DNA of 64,000 nucleotides, from the NCBI GenBank assembly GCA_023382975.1, contig JAHDXO010000001.1, forward strand, positions 124,001-188,000, read 5' to 3'. Made by a program: the position numbers and the translations under genes. Every line of letters begins with the position of its first letter. Within the stretch, counting starts at the first letter, position 1. The notes beneath the pieces were generated by a model. The model saw only the letters and a list, made by a program, of their open reading frames with translations, was not told the origin of the DNA and searched no databases. The DNA comes from Pirellulaceae bacterium. GTDB taxonomy: Bacteria > Planctomycetota > Planctomycetia > Pirellulales > Pirellulaceae. Shown one piece after another: positions 17,080-26,950 of this stretch.

Positions 17080-18219
17080 TCAAAGCCTCTTCACCAGCAA
17101 TTGGACGTTCAGAGAAAGGTCGGGAATGCGGGGATGATCGATCTCGATGCGGATCAACCCCGCATCCGGACCGAGCAAGACGCACTCGGGCGCATCGGTC
17201 GGCACTTCGATGTCCAGATGGTACAAGCCCGCCGCCGAGGTGGCGGTGTGGTAAGGTGTCACCTTCACCTGGATGAACGCAGGCTCGACCTCGATCCCGC
17301 GGACGATGATCTCCGGCTGCTCGTCGCGCACTTTCAAGAGCAGCCGGTGCTTTGCGCCTTGGCCAGGCCGAAGCCGGCCGAGGTCGACCGTGCCCGTCTC
17401 GTCCACCGCCGGCCCGTACACGGCCAAGCGCCGGAGCACCTGGGCGACGAGCGGAATCTCCACCGTTTCGTCGGTCTCCTGACCTTCGCGCCGAACCGTG
17501 AGTTGCACCATGCCGTCGACTTGTCCGCTGTCCAGCCCGGTTGGCAATTCGACGTGGATTTGACGTCCGCCGGTCGCCGCCAGATCCTCCAGCGCCGCGG
17601 GACTGGCCGGCTCGAAGGAAACGGACGAACCGTCGAGCGTACACGACGCATGCACGATTTCGAAAGGCGCCGGCAACTGGGTGTAGACCAAGCCGGAAAC
17701 CCGGGACGGCTGATTCGGCTCGACGCGCATCAGGACCAGTGTCTCGGGTTCGGCGCGCAGGTCCGCCCGCACCACCCCCCGAACGTGAAGCTGTAGCTCC
17801 GGACGCTCGGGGTCGTTCGTCAAGACCGTGGCGCTGTGGTCGTATCGCTGATGTTTGCGCCCCGTGTTCCAAGTCAGGACGACTTCGCCTGATCCGCCGG
17901 GCGGAATCAACCGCGTGTCGACCTCGCTGAGCGTACACTTGCACGTGGTCGAACCGCGGCGAAGCCGCAACGGTCCGTCGCCTTGATTGCGAATGACAAA
18001 GGCGTGCGAGGCCGACTGCAGAGGATCCATCACGCCAAAATCGTATTCCGATTCCTGGACGAACACGCGAGGCACTGCATCGTCTGCCGTTGGCGAGGTC
18101 GATTCCGGGGACGCGATGCGAAGCAGCGACGGTCCCGAAGACGCCGACGCCACAACCAACAGGATAGGCGCTGCGATCAACGGGATTGCAAGGGCAAATA
18201 GTAGGATGCGTTTTTTCAT
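17080..18219 (-). CDS. DUF1573 domain membrane-anchored/periplasmic protein
   Basis: 379 residues starting MKKRILLFALAIPLIAAPILLVV, a signal anchor or signal peptide. The following domain YDFGVMDPLQSASHAFVIRNQGDGPLRLRRGSTTCKC is the DUF1573 Ig-like fold with its Cys-Lys-Cys (usually CGC) hallmark. Further Ig-like strands extend to the C-terminus (VLTNDPERPELQLHVRGVV, LLGPDAGLIRIEIDHPRIPD). It starts the operon leading into the PilM-like gene, with which it is three bases apart. A strong hairpin lies upstream at 18256-18295. The role is unknown; the neighbour suggests a link to a secretion machine. Confidence 0.8.
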   Translation of the reverse strand: MKKRILLFALAIPLIAAPILLVVASASSGPSLLRIASPESTSPTADDAVPRVFVQESEYDFGVMDPLQSASHAFVIRNQGDGPLRLRRGSTTCKCTLSEVDTRLIPPGGSGEVVLTWNTGRKHQRYDHSATVLTNDPERPELQLHVRGVVRADLRAEPETLVLMRVEPNQPSRVSGLVYTQLPAPFEIVHASCTLDGSSVSFEPASPAALEDLAATGGRQIHVELPTGLDSGQVDGMVQLTVRREGQETDETVEIPLVAQVLRRLAVYGPAVDETGTVDLGRLRPGQGAKHRLLLKVRDEQPEIIVRGIEVEPAFIQVKVTPYHTATSAAGLYHLDIEVPTDAPECVLLGPDAGLIRIEIDHPRIPDLSLNVQLLVKRL

Positions 18220-18255
18220 GGGATCGATGTGGTTCAAGTCGTACCGTCGCATGGT

Positions 18256-18295
18256 TCTCCAGAGCCGTGTTGGCTGTTATGCACGGCCCTGGAGA
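18256..18295. other. Strong hairpin upstream of DUF1573 gene
   Basis: TCTCCAG-A-GCCGTG pairs with CACGGC-C-CTGGAGA, 13 base pairs with one A/C mismatch and a 12-nt loop. There is no T tract on either strand. It lies between the stop of the DUF1559 pseudopilin-like gene and the start of the DUF1573 gene, so it could stabilise the upstream mRNA, act as a weak terminator, or be a dispersed palindrome. Confidence 0.5.
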
Positions 18296-18471
18296 GCCCT
18301 GCGACGTTCGTTGCGGCGGTCGGACCGCCTGAAGAACGGCGCGGGGCAGGCCGGATTCCGAGTCGGCGATAGCGCACGTCGGGATTCGGCTGCAAATCAT
18401 GTTGCTTGACATTCGAACGTCAGCGCCGAATGCCGGAACTGCCCCGCGCCGGGGGGCTACTCGCGAAACGA

Positions 18472-19770
18472 CTATTCAAACTTCGAACGTTTGTCCAGAT
18501 TCATCAGGAAAATCCCGTTGAACATCAACCCGGAAATCAGTTCGGGTGAGCTGTCGCGATAGCCAATCACGGCATACTGGTCCGGCGTCAGGTCGTTCGG
18601 GATTGGAAAGCCGGGATTCAGGAACTTGTCGCCGTTCAGGTCGGCGAACGATTTCACGCTGCCATCGGCCATCAGGATATTGGCGGTACCCTTTCGGCCG
18701 CCGTGGACGGCGAACCAATCCCGCGTGTCCTGCAAATAGGTGTTGCTAACTTCCGTGGGAGCGGCACAGTTGCCCGCCTGTTCGCAGTCGGCCTGAATAT
18801 CCAAGCGGGCGCCTTGAGCCGGAATCAAGACGATCTTATTGTTGGTCGTGTTGAAATAGGCTGGTCCGTCATTGAATGCTTCGGTCAACATCGAGCCCAC
18901 CGGCATAAACGTACGTCGGGCGGTGTTCCCGTTGGCGAACGGATCGGGACTCCCGTTGCTGAGGGTCGGTCCGTACTGCAGGTTTGACTTCAGGAGTGCC
19001 TCGTTCACGTCGCCGGGAGCGGCATCGCCCAAGATTCCGATGTTCGACATCGGGACGGGACTGGTTTCGGCCATCCGCAAGGTGAGCGGTCCGAGGGTGG
19101 AATTGAATCCCTTGAGTCCCGCACCGCTGGCATCGCCGCCGGTCACGATCTGCACGGGACTGGTGGTTCCGACGAAGTTCATCCGCGGAGCGCTGCGCAC
19201 CAGGTGCCAACCCGCGGCGTAGTTCGTGTTGTAGCCGCGTTCCATGAAGTACCGCGCGACGAAGGCCACACGAGCGGGACTAGCCGTTCCGCTGGATGCT
19301 GCGGTGTCCGCGAAAATTCCAGTGCCATCGCCGCCTTGTAGGCCGCCCCAGTTGTCTTGACCGCAAATGCCGTCGGACAGCCGTTCAATCGGGGCCCCGT
19401 CCTTGTTCGTGTTCGTGTTTCCGCCCAGCAGGTCGTTTAGTTTCTCCGAACCGCGCAGCGGATTGGATGGGCACAACAAGCTTTCGGGCTCGGCCGCGTT
19501 GCTGTTGATCAGGTCCGCGACCCAACCCCAGGTGTCCATACAGCCGTCGCGCATGTGATCGCTGGCCCCGGTGCAAAGCCGAGCTTGAGGGTCGCGTTCG
19601 GCAAACGCGTGCAGTCCGATGCCGACCTGCCGCAGGTTGTTCTGGCAACTGGATTTGCGAGCCGCTTCGCGGGCCATTTGAACGGCGGGCAGCAGCAACG
19701 CTGCCAAAATGGCGATGATCGAAATCACCACCAACAATTCAACCAACGTGAATCCTTTTTTCGTTCTCAT
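18472..19770 (-). CDS. DUF1559 pseudopilin-like protein
   Basis: 432 residues. The N-terminus [26 protein letters not shown] is the type IV prepilin/pseudopilin class III signal (cleavage G/F, Glu+5, hydrophobic helix), followed by [20 protein letters not shown], the DUF1559 hallmark. The C-terminal [29 protein letters not shown] is the H-X9-DG feature seen in this very large planctomycete family. GGAG lies upstream of the ATG. These proteins are presumably cleaved by prepilin peptidase and exported via a type II-like system. A second member lies directly upstream at 19994. The 223-bp gap implies separate promoters or processing. Confidence 0.93.
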   Translation of the reverse strand: MRTKKGFTLVELLVVISIIAILAALLLPAVQMAREAARKSSCQNNLRQVGIGLHAFAERDPQARLCTGASDHMRDGCMDTWGWVADLINSNAAEPESLLCPSNPLRGSEKLNDLLGGNTNTNKDGAPIERLSDGICGQDNWGGLQGGDGTGIFADTAASSGTASPARVAFVARYFMERGYNTNYAAGWHLVRSAPRMNFVGTTSPVQIVTGGDASGAGLKGFNSTLGPLTLRMAETSPVPMSNIGILGDAAPGDVNEALLKSNLQYGPTLSNGSPDPFANGNTARRTFMPVGSMLTEAFNDGPAYFNTTNNKIVLIPAQGARLDIQADCEQAGNCAAPTEVSNTYLQDTRDWFAVHGGRKGTANILMADGSVKSFADLNGDKFLNPGFPIPNDLTPDQYAVIGYRDSSPELISGLMFNGIFLMNLDKRSKFE

Positions 19771-19993
19771 AGTAACTCCATGTCTCCTGGATCAAAAATA
19801 CGCATTGGGATGTGTTCGATGCACGCACTCTGCGCACACCGGCATGACCGGACAATTCCGGCACGAGCGGAACAGCTTCCGCGATCGATGACTGCGAACA
19901 GCCCGCAGGTGTCCGCAAGCGGGGTGATTCATTCACCTTGGTCGACTCGCTCCACCTCCTTTCCTCCCTAAGTAATCGCCGCCGCTTTTTCGT

Positions 19994-21142
19994 TCAGCGA
20001 ACGATGTCGGCGTCGATGGAATACATGCTCATGAAGTCGTCCGGGGTCAGCTCGACCTCGGCATCCGTAAAACCGCCGATGGCAGGAAAGCCGTTGTTCA
20101 AGTACCCGTCCCGGTTGGTGTCGACCACAGCTCGCACGCTGCCGTCGGCGAACAGGATGTTGCACACGCCGCCGTGGACCGGCGAGAAACCGCGATAATC
20201 TTGGGCAACCTGCCGATGCCAAACAGCCCACCAGCCGTTGGGGCCTTCGCGGGGCGTGCCGGCCGGAAACGGCGGAACGGTTTGCGATGTGGTCTTCAGG
20301 ACCGGTCCGTTGGTGAACGACTGCGCGGTCATCTCTCCGGGGCCGTAGGGACCGATCGCCTGCGGCAGAGTGCCGATTGCCGCGCCATCGCCCAACAGCG
20401 GCACAATCGAAGCCGCATAGCTCGAGCGGTCGAGCTGTTTCAACAACAGCGGCCCCATGGTTGTGTTGCGCGACCTGAGCGACGTGTCGCACGAAGCCAC
20501 GGCCAACCGCGGGTTTCCGCTGCCGTCCAGATTCGCTCCGGCTCGGACCAAGAGCCAACTGGCGGCGTAGTTGGTGTTGAATTTCCGCTGGAAGATCTCT
20601 TGTTCCACGAACAAACGACGCGCTTCGCTGGCCGGCGCCAGTCCGTTCTCTGCAATCGCTCGGCATGGATTGACGATCAAGGTGCCGTCCGGCGCCTGGG
20701 TGCCCGCGGTTCCCAGTCGCTTAACACACTGGGAGAAGCCGGCTGCTGAGGCGTCGAGATTCAGGAGATCTTCGTATGCTTCGCTAACTTGCGCCGGATT
20801 TGCCGAGCACAGCATCTCGCCGAGCAGCACCTCGCGACGCACCAAGTCCGCCACCCACCCAACCTCGGTCACCGCCCCGTCGTGCTTCCAATCAAACGCG
20901 CCCGTGCAAAGTGCATCGTGGGAACTCTGCTGCGCATTGGCGGTCATTGCCAGCCCGATCTGGCGAAGATTGTTCTGACAACCGGCCTTGCGCGCCGCGT
21001 TGCGGGCGGCGCCGATCGCGGGCATCAACATGGCGACCAGAATTCCGATGATCGAAACGACGACGAGCAATTCGACCGCGGTAAATCCCGCTCGGCGAAG
21101 GTCGTCCCGTACCTTTCCCGCGTCCCTTGAATTATCATTCAT
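19994..21142 (-). CDS. DUF1559 pseudopilin-like protein
   Basis: 382 residues. The basic leader is longer than usual ([19 protein letters not shown]) before the cleavage motif [21 protein letters not shown], then [20 protein letters not shown]. The C-terminus has [38 protein letters not shown] precedes the ATG by about eight bases. It shares several elements with the gene at 18472 (a CTGAxD element, WVADL, and a DG-containing end), so the two probably arose by local duplication and diverged. No direct evidence of substrate or partner. Confidence 0.92.
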   Translation of the reverse strand: MNDNSRDAGKVRDDLRRAGFTAVELLVVVSIIGILVAMLMPAIGAARNAARKAGCQNNLRQIGLAMTANAQQSSHDALCTGAFDWKHDGAVTEVGWVADLVRREVLLGEMLCSANPAQVSEAYEDLLNLDASAAGFSQCVKRLGTAGTQAPDGTLIVNPCRAIAENGLAPASEARRLFVEQEIFQRKFNTNYAASWLLVRAGANLDGSGNPRLAVASCDTSLRSRNTTMGPLLLKQLDRSSYAASIVPLLGDGAAIGTLPQAIGPYGPGEMTAQSFTNGPVLKTTSQTVPPFPAGTPREGPNGWWAVWHRQVAQDYRGFSPVHGGVCNILFADGSVRAVVDTNRDGYLNNGFPAIGGFTDAEVELTPDDFMSMYSIDADIVR

Positions 21143-21473
21143 GGCGTTCTGCCCTCCTCACATTCGCCCTTGCGTGTTTCGTTGGCACTCGTGGACTCGG
21201 CTTGACGAACCGACGTGCCTTGAGCCGATGACGAACGCAAATTATCGAAGTCGATGTGAAGAGCCGATGAAGCGAGGAAGAATGTTCGGTTATGGAAATA
21301 TTCAGATTTGACGATGATTGGCAGGAAATCCCAGCCTTCGGGAACGGTCACACCCGTTAGGTGCTAGCATGACCGACTAGCGGGAGTGCCACCTTCCGAC
21401 GTGTGGTCGCGGCTTGGTTTCACACGCGGGGCTTCGCGACAGCCGACAACATTTCAGAAAAGGAAGAACAAGC
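21143..21473. other. Intergenic region between divergent DUF1559 and tdh genes
   Basis: This 331-bp gap must hold the promoters for both divergent genes. I see no recognisable riboswitch, tRNA or repeat. AGGAAG (about 21461-21466) is the ribosome binding site of the downstream tdh gene. Confidence 0.5.
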
Positions 21474-22502
21474 ATGAAAGCCTTGGTCAAGAGTCGAGCG
21501 GAACGTGGATTGTGGCTGGAAGACGTACCCGAGCCCGCGCTGGGAATCAACGACGTATTGATTCGCGTCGATCGAACGGGCATCTGCGGGACCGATCTTC
21601 ACATTTACAAATGGGACGCATGGGCGCGAAAGACGATCCCCGTGCCGATGGTGGTCGGCCACGAATTCGTCGGTGAAATCGTCGAAGTGGGAGCGAACGT
21701 CGCGGATTTCTTTCCGGGCGATGTCGTCAGCGGGGAAGGGCATGTGGTGTGCGGACGGTGCCGGAACTGTCTGGCAGGACGCCGCCACTTGTGCGCCGCG
21801 ACCAAAGGCATCGGCGTCAACCGGCCCGGAGCATTCGCCGAGTACTTGGCGTTGCCGATGACGAACGTGTGGCATCACCACGGGTCGATCGACCGGGACG
21901 TGGCCTCGATTTTCGATCCGTTCGGCAACGCGGTGCATACCGCACTCTCGTTTCCGGTGCTGGGCGAGGACGTGCTGATCACCGGCGCGGGCCCGATCGG
22001 GCTGATGGCGGTGGCGGTGGTGAAGCATGCCGGATGCCGATTCGTCGTGGTCACGGACGTGAACCCGCACCGCCTGGAACTCGCCCGGCAGATGGGCGCC
22101 ACCCTGGCCCTGGATGCGCGGACTCAGCGAATTGCCGACGCGCAGCGGGAATTGGGGATGGCCGAGGGGTTCGACGTGGGGCTCGAAATGTCCGGCAGTC
22201 CAGAGGCGTTCCGCGAGATGCTGGCCAACATGTGCCACGGCGGCCGGATCGCCATGTTGGGGATCCCCGAGCGCGAGATGTCGATCGACTGGAACACGGT
22301 GGTGTTCAACATGCTGACGATCAAGGGCATCTACGGTCGCGAGATGTACGAGACGTGGTACAAGATGACCGTGATGATCCAGAGCGGCCTGGACATCCGG
22401 CCTGTCATCACGCACCGGCTGCACTACACGGAATACGAACAGGGCTTCGCAGCGATGGAAGCCGGCCAGTCAGGCAAGGTGATTCTGAACTGGAAGGATT
22501 GA
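21474..22502 (+). CDS. tdh: L-threonine 3-dehydrogenase
   Basis: 342 residues, almost exactly the length of known Tdh. It has the zinc-dependent medium-chain dehydrogenase layout: [14 protein letters not shown] with a zinc ligand cysteine, [12 protein letters not shown], a four-cysteine structural zinc loop [18 protein letters not shown]-binding [17 protein letters not shown] and the terminal [11 protein letters not shown] and [10 protein letters not shown]. The segment [12 protein letters not shown] is specific to Tdh. It oxidises L-threonine to 2-amino-3-ketobutyrate, normally passed to glycine C-acetyltransferase (kbl), which is not adjacent here. Start chosen at ATG 21474 behind AGGAAG. 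Confidence 0.93.
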   Translation: MKALVKSRAERGLWLEDVPEPALGINDVLIRVDRTGICGTDLHIYKWDAWARKTIPVPMVVGHEFVGEIVEVGANVADFFPGDVVSGEGHVVCGRCRNCLAGRRHLCAATKGIGVNRPGAFAEYLALPMTNVWHHHGSIDRDVASIFDPFGNAVHTALSFPVLGEDVLITGAGPIGLMAVAVVKHAGCRFVVVTDVNPHRLELARQMGATLALDARTQRIADAQRELGMAEGFDVGLEMSGSPEAFREMLANMCHGGRIAMLGIPEREMSIDWNTVVFNMLTIKGIYGREMYETWYKMTVMIQSGLDIRPVITHRLHYTEYEQGFAAMEAGQSGKVILNWKD

Positions 22503-22557
22503 CGGCAGACTTCGGATTTCCGTGTTACCGTGATCGAGATCGCACAGGATTCTTGGG

Positions 22558-23346
22558 TCACGGGCTTCGCAAGCCTGCCTTGCGCAATGTCTGTTCGCAC
22601 CACTCGGTTTCCGCCACGGGCATGTCGCCCGGCGGCGGCCCGTGGTAGTGCAGCAGTTCCGGGTAGGGGCCTTCGTCCCAGCATCGAGTGAACGCTGCCT
22701 GGATGTCGAGCGGGACGTCCTGGTCTTCGTCGTCCAGAGGAACCGCGATTCGTGGCAAGCGCCGCTCCAGGCGGATCGCATAAAGTTCCTGCCGCGAGGG
22801 CCAGCGGCGGGTGACGGCGACCAGATAGTGCCAGGGCGCCAGACTGGCTCGTTGTTCCGCCGAGATGCGCACCGTGGGTTCGCCCGCCCGCAGCAGATCG
22901 ATTTCTACCAGATTCGCGCCGCCTTCGTAGAATTCGTCGCGTTTCTTCAGGTACGATTTCCGCCCCGCCCCGGCTAGTTTGTTGTCCGGGCTGAGCACTT
23001 CGATGGCCGTCACCAATCGGTTTCCCGCCGCCGGCTCGACAATGTGGATCAGCGGTTGACGTACTTCTTCGCGCCAAAGTTCGAACACCGCTGGTTCGTC
23101 GATCTCCAAGACCGCACCGGTCGAGCTTCTTGTCCGAGGCACGTGAGTCCGCACCACGGACACGTCGGGCCAGATCGGTCGATCCGCCTCGACCACGTAC
23201 AAGCGGTCTTGGGTTACGGCCAGATACCTTGGCCGTAATACTGGCTGCAGGAAACTGCAGAGGTACGTAATCAGGCGGTCGTGAAAATCCGGCCAGATCT
23301 CCGGCCGCTCGATGTACGGGTCCATTCCCGGAAACGGGCAACTCAT
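22558..23346 (-). CDS. DUF4058 family protein
   Basis: 262 residues from ATG 23346, preceded by GGAGAAAT. It starts MSCPFPGMDPYIERPEIWPDFH, the usual DUF4058 N-terminus, and continues with VTAIEVLSPDNKLAGAGRKSYLKKR, GGANLVEIDLLRAG and LPRIAVPLDDEDQDVPLDIQ. It is a clear paralogue of the protein at 10037 with the same central EVLS...K / VEIDL core. It faces the tdh gene tail to tail with 55 bp between stops. Function unknown. The frame is open further upstream but without family similarity. Confidence 0.88.
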   Translation of the reverse strand: MSCPFPGMDPYIERPEIWPDFHDRLITYLCSFLQPVLRPRYLAVTQDRLYVVEADRPIWPDVSVVRTHVPRTRSSTGAVLEIDEPAVFELWREEVRQPLIHIVEPAAGNRLVTAIEVLSPDNKLAGAGRKSYLKKRDEFYEGGANLVEIDLLRAGEPTVRISAEQRASLAPWHYLVAVTRRWPSRQELYAIRLERRLPRIAVPLDDEDQDVPLDIQAAFTRCWDEGPYPELLHYHGPPPGDMPVAETEWCEQTLRKAGLRSP

Positions 23347-23482
23347 GCTGATTTCTCCGTCGCGGGCGCAAGTCCTGTCCGACCATTCGATGGCGCCAAC
23401 TCCAACGCACGCTTCAATTTTAACCGATTGGGCCGTGATCTGACACCGTCGGAATCCGAGTTCCCACGCGACGAACGCTAGG

Positions 23483-24070
23483 TCAGGCTGGATCCGCTTT
23501 CGGACCTTGCCGACGGCGCTGGACGAAACGGACGGCGAAGCGCAAGAGGACGATGACCAGCAGGACGGCAACGGCTGCGGCCAGAATCGGCAGGAAGACG
23601 GCCAGGATCGACATCACCAGCGAGGCGAACCACTCCAGGGTCGAGACGACCGGGTTCGTCGCGCCGCCCGTCAGCATAGTCGAGCCGAACCGGAGGCCGG
23701 CCGTGCCAGTTTGCACGGCGGCTGCCGTACCTCCGCCCGCAATGATCGCCAACGACCACTTGAGCATCGGGTCCATGTCGTAAAGACAAGCCGCAACCAC
23801 GACGATCCCCGCTACGGTCGCGGCGGGTGTGGCGACGCTATCGAGTAGATTGTCGACCCAGGGAATGTAGTAAGCAGCGATCTCCAGCGCGGTGGCGATC
23901 CCAAAGACCAGAATCGCCGGGTCCGAAGCAATCCACTCGAAACCGTCAGACAAAGTCAACCATTCGGCTCGAGCCGCCAAGCCGACTGCCACCATCGGCA
24001 CAAAGATACGAAAACCGCAGGCGGCAGCGAGCCCAATCCCCAACGAGACGGCGACGATGGTTTCCAACAT
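23483..24070 (-). CDS. DUF4126 membrane protein
   Basis: 195 residues with at least four hydrophobic helices: TIVAVSLGIGLAAACGFRIFV, LVFGIATALEIAAYYIPWVD, AATVAGIVVVAACLY and VMSILAVFLPILAAAVAVLLVIVLL. The Gly/Ala-rich N-terminus, ATALEIAAYYIPWVDN and the GTAAAVQTGTAGLRFGST segment are characteristic of DUF4126. The C-terminus is basic (FVQRRRQGPK). It begins nine bases after the stop of the glycosidase-like gene upstream, so they may be co-transcribed. Role unknown. Confidence 0.85.
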   Translation of the reverse strand: MLETIVAVSLGIGLAAACGFRIFVPMVAVGLAARAEWLTLSDGFEWIASDPAILVFGIATALEIAAYYIPWVDNLLDSVATPAATVAGIVVVAACLYDMDPMLKWSLAIIAGGGTAAAVQTGTAGLRFGSTMLTGGATNPVVSTLEWFASLVMSILAVFLPILAAAVAVLLVIVLLRFAVRFVQRRRQGPKADPA

Positions 24071-24079
24071 GGGCGAACC

Positions 24080-25714
24080 TCAAGGTGCGACGGGAGAAGA
24101 TGCAACCCCTTCCGGCACGGCGAACCGGTAGATGTGTACTTCCAGCGGCGCGAAGCGATCACGGAATCCGCCTGCTTCCGCAGCGATTGTGCGGCCCTCG
24201 TCCACAACATCGATCTTCCAGCCCTCGGGCAAACCGCCGATCGCGACCCGCGCCTCGGTGGCGACCGCCCGCGAATCGAAGTTCACCGCGAACAGGTACA
24301 GATGGCCGTCGTGCTGCCGGGCCAGCACATCCAATCGCACATCGCCCTCGGACTGGATTGTCACGTCGGTCGCTGGGGCTGCAGCCAGGATCGCAGGAGC
24401 CAGCCGCGTGATCTGGTCGTTGATCTCTCTCAGGGCCTGACGGTTTTCGTCGGGCACGCCGAATTGATGGTAAGACGGCTTCCACACGTGCGTGAAGTAG
24501 CCGATGGCCGTGGCTCCCCGGCAGATGGACATCCAGACTTCCGACTTGATGTGCGCCGGCGTGACCTCGTGTTGACGTTCCAGCGGACCTGTCCACTGTC
24601 CGCCGCGGCTGGTTTCGATCCAGGCGTAGACCGGGCGCGGGCCGGCCGCTTCGGTCAACAGCGCCGTCGCCTCCTGGACCAGGTGCAACCAATCGGGACG
24701 GTTCCAGCCGTAGATCGGGTAGATGTCGTACCCGACGACGTCGGTGGCTTGGATGTACGCCGGGTACAACTCCTTTCGTTGCTGATCCGTGAACTTGTCG
24801 AAATGCGGATGGAAATTGCCCGTCAAGGTCATGAACACGGGCCGATCGGGATCGGCGGCACGGATCTTCCGGTATTCGGCGAGCGAGACCGCGGGCAGCG
24901 CACGCGGCTGGTTGCGAGGCGGAGCCAACAACACGTTTCTGCCGGCCGAGTCGAACGCTTCGATCTCGCCGATCGAGCCCCATGGGTTTTCGCCAGGATA
25001 CGTCGAGCGAACCGTTATCTTCAACTCCCGGAACGTCGCCGGTTCGGAAAGGTCGAATTTCTGCTGGCCCTTTTCCGCACGCATGGTCGCGACCAGCAAC
25101 TCGCGGCCGTCACCGGAAAAGACAACTTCTTTCGGCACCGGCAGTCCGGAGGACACGGTCGGCCAAACTGCCACGCTGACGACCGTTACCGGTTGCTTCA
25201 CGCGGATCGTGATCGAAGCGTCGAGCAACGGATCGAGCACCGACCAAGTGTGCGTGACGCCGTCCACGATCTTCCAGAGAGGCGTCTTGCGGTTGACCAC
25301 CAGATGCTCCGCCGGGATCACCTCGGCGTCGCTGACCTGTTGCGGCAGGTCCGGTTCGTCGTCGTGGATATAGCCCAACAGCGCCGGGTGTTCATTCAAC
25401 CGCGGATCGAATGGCATGACTCCGTACAGGCCGGCGCGCTGAACGTGCTGCATGTACTCGATCACATCCGCTGTCCCGCCGGAGCCCTTCCAGTAGCCAG
25501 CCGTCGCGTTCATGCCGCACTCCTTCACGGCCGGGAAATTCTCCGGATCTTGCAGCCAGGCCATCAAGGGAAAAAACGGTTGGCCGTTGACTTGGAATTC
25601 TCGACGCGAACCGATCGTCACGCTTTCGATCGGAATCCATCCGGACTCGGCAGCGTGCGTTGCCGACACAACAACGAAGGCCACAACCGCGGCAACAGCG
25701 AACCTACTTTTCAT
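24080..25714 (-). CDS. Secreted glycoside hydrolase-like protein with inserted discoidin-like domain
   Basis: 544 residues with a signal peptide (MKSRFAVAAVVAFVVVSATHAAES). REFQVNGQPFFPLMAWLQDP is the start of a catalytic barrel of the beta-galactosidase/GH42-like kind, continued by PALLGYIHDDEPD. Residues about 150-270 (THTWSVLDPLLDASITIRV through NPWGSIGEIEAFDSAG) look like an F5/8 type C discoidin domain inserted into the barrel. The barrel resumes with RPVFMTLTGNFH, DVVGYDIYPIYG and VYAWIETSRGG. Glutamates in DEPD and WIETS are candidates for catalytic residues but cannot be assigned. A C-terminal beta-sandwich ends the protein. It precedes DUF4126 and follows a TIM-barrel isomerase gene. 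Confidence 0.72.
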   Translation of the reverse strand: MKSRFAVAAVVAFVVVSATHAAESGWIPIESVTIGSRREFQVNGQPFFPLMAWLQDPENFPAVKECGMNATAGYWKGSGGTADVIEYMQHVQRAGLYGVMPFDPRLNEHPALLGYIHDDEPDLPQQVSDAEVIPAEHLVVNRKTPLWKIVDGVTHTWSVLDPLLDASITIRVKQPVTVVSVAVWPTVSSGLPVPKEVVFSGDGRELLVATMRAEKGQQKFDLSEPATFRELKITVRSTYPGENPWGSIGEIEAFDSAGRNVLLAPPRNQPRALPAVSLAEYRKIRAADPDRPVFMTLTGNFHPHFDKFTDQQRKELYPAYIQATDVVGYDIYPIYGWNRPDWLHLVQEATALLTEAAGPRPVYAWIETSRGGQWTGPLERQHEVTPAHIKSEVWMSICRGATAIGYFTHVWKPSYHQFGVPDENRQALREINDQITRLAPAILAAAPATDVTIQSEGDVRLDVLARQHDGHLYLFAVNFDSRAVATEARVAIGGLPEGWKIDVVDEGRTIAAEAGGFRDRFAPLEVHIYRFAVPEGVASSPVAP

Positions 25715-25791
25715 CGCAACAACTCCTTGGAATCAAACATGCGGAACGCGGGGACGTCTGCCCCCTTTTCAGCGGCGGGGAAAGGCTTCGG

Positions 25792-26655
25792 TCATTTCTC
25801 GACCAATTGGGCTTGGTACTTCTTCCAGGCGTTGATCGATTCGCGGAGGTTGTCCGCGGCGTCGCCAGGAACGGCATAGCATTGCAGTCCAATCGGGCCT
25901 TCATACCCGGCTTCGCGGAGCTTCCGCAGGAATCCCGCGACGTCGTAATCGCCTCGTCCCAGCGGCTGGATCAGGCGGTCCCAACCGAAACCCGGTTGTT
26001 TGGCATCGGCGCCGTTGATCGAGACCATCATCAAGTGCGGCGCCGCTTCGCGGATCGTAGCATCCAGCGTTGTTCCCTGGTCGGTCATCAGTTCATGGCA
26101 CAGATTGATCGACACTCCCAGATTCGGACGGTTCGCCTGCTTGGCCAGTCGCAGCGCGTCCGCAGTCGTCGCGACATAGAAGCCGGTGTGCGGGTACAAC
26201 GCCACTTGCACCCCGCGCGCGGCGGCCAAGTCGGCAATCTCGCGAATCACCGCCACGGCGCGTTCGTCGTCCTGGCCGTACTTTCCGCCGCGAACGGTCA
26301 ACCACAAGATCACGCCGGTCCCTTCCAAGATTTCGACGGTCTTCGCGAACTGCGGATCGTACGGCGGCGTCTCGCTGAAATTACAGCCCACGTAGGTACT
26401 GTACATCTTCAGTCCTGCATCCTGGTACTGTTTCAGCAACCCGCCGACGTTCAGGCCGCTGGCCCCCATCCCGTCGTAACCCAACTCCTTGAGTAACGCA
26501 GGCGGATCGGCAATTCCGCGCAAGCCGTTGTCGAAGGCGAAGAACGGATTGGGCAATTCCGGTTCGGCCGCCAGACAACGAGCGGGTCCAACGAGGCTGG
26601 CCGGGAGAACCGACAGGCAGAAGAACGAAACAAGTTTCCAAGATCGCGGGGTCAT
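25792..26655 (-). CDS. Secreted sugar phosphate isomerase/epimerase-like TIM barrel
   Basis: 287 residues from the ATG at 26655; the signal peptide WKLVSFFCLSVLPASLVGPARCLAAEP decides this start. The barrel is of the xylose isomerase-like type: LLKELGYDGMGASGLN, GLKMYSTYVGCNFSE, EIADLAAARGVQVALYPHTGF and SINLCHELM, then GPIGLQCYAV and a C-terminal NLRESINAWKKY. Exported members of this family are frequent in planctomycetes and accompany sugar-processing genes; substrate unknown. It lies 77 bp upstream of the glycosidase-like gene on the same strand, probably one operon with it and DUF4126. Confidence 0.8.
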   Translation of the reverse strand: MTPRSWKLVSFFCLSVLPASLVGPARCLAAEPELPNPFFAFDNGLRGIADPPALLKELGYDGMGASGLNVGGLLKQYQDAGLKMYSTYVGCNFSETPPYDPQFAKTVEILEGTGVILWLTVRGGKYGQDDERAVAVIREIADLAAARGVQVALYPHTGFYVATTADALRLAKQANRPNLGVSINLCHELMTDQGTTLDATIREAAPHLMMVSINGADAKQPGFGWDRLIQPLGRGDYDVAGFLRKLREAGYEGPIGLQCYAVPGDAADNLRESINAWKKYQAQLVEK

Positions 26656-26741
26656 CGTGGACGGTCCTTTCGTGAAAGGGATTCGACTGGTAGTGTGGCA
26701 GTTGGCAGCAGGCAGGGCAATAGCATAGGCTGGATGGTGTC

Positions 26742-26808
26742 GTAGCGGGAGTGGCCGAAAGCCGCCCGAAACGATCCCGCTTGGCACCGACTGGCAGCCT
26801 GTGCTACG
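26742..26808. repeat. Decayed palindromic repeat, related to the 12.6 kb element
   Basis: GTAGCGGGAGTGG at the left and CTGGCAGCCTGTGCTACGG at the right frame this stretch. The right part matches the inner arm of the palindromic element at 12572-12696 (GGCTGGCAGCCTGTACTAC) with few changes; the left arm no longer pairs well. It lies in the 295-bp gap upstream of the beta-propeller gene. Confidence 0.35.
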
Positions 26809-26950
26809 GCGTGGGAAAGCACATCACGGACGCGGTCAAGACAGAGGAAGAACAGTGGCTCAGCTTGCCTCGATCACCCCGATGTTTGGCTGGGAGCGTG
26901 TTGCCATGGCGATTCGGGCGGTCCGCAACATGGCCATGAAAGGAAACTCG

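Noticed and set aside
17057..18412. 451-codon minus-strand frame across the DUF1573 gene
   Set aside because: It is out of frame with the DUF1573 domain and has no recognisable sequence.
24134..25879. 581-codon plus-strand frame opposite the glycosidase-like gene
   Set aside because: Antisense frame with shadow composition; the minus strand has a signal peptide and hydrolase motifs.
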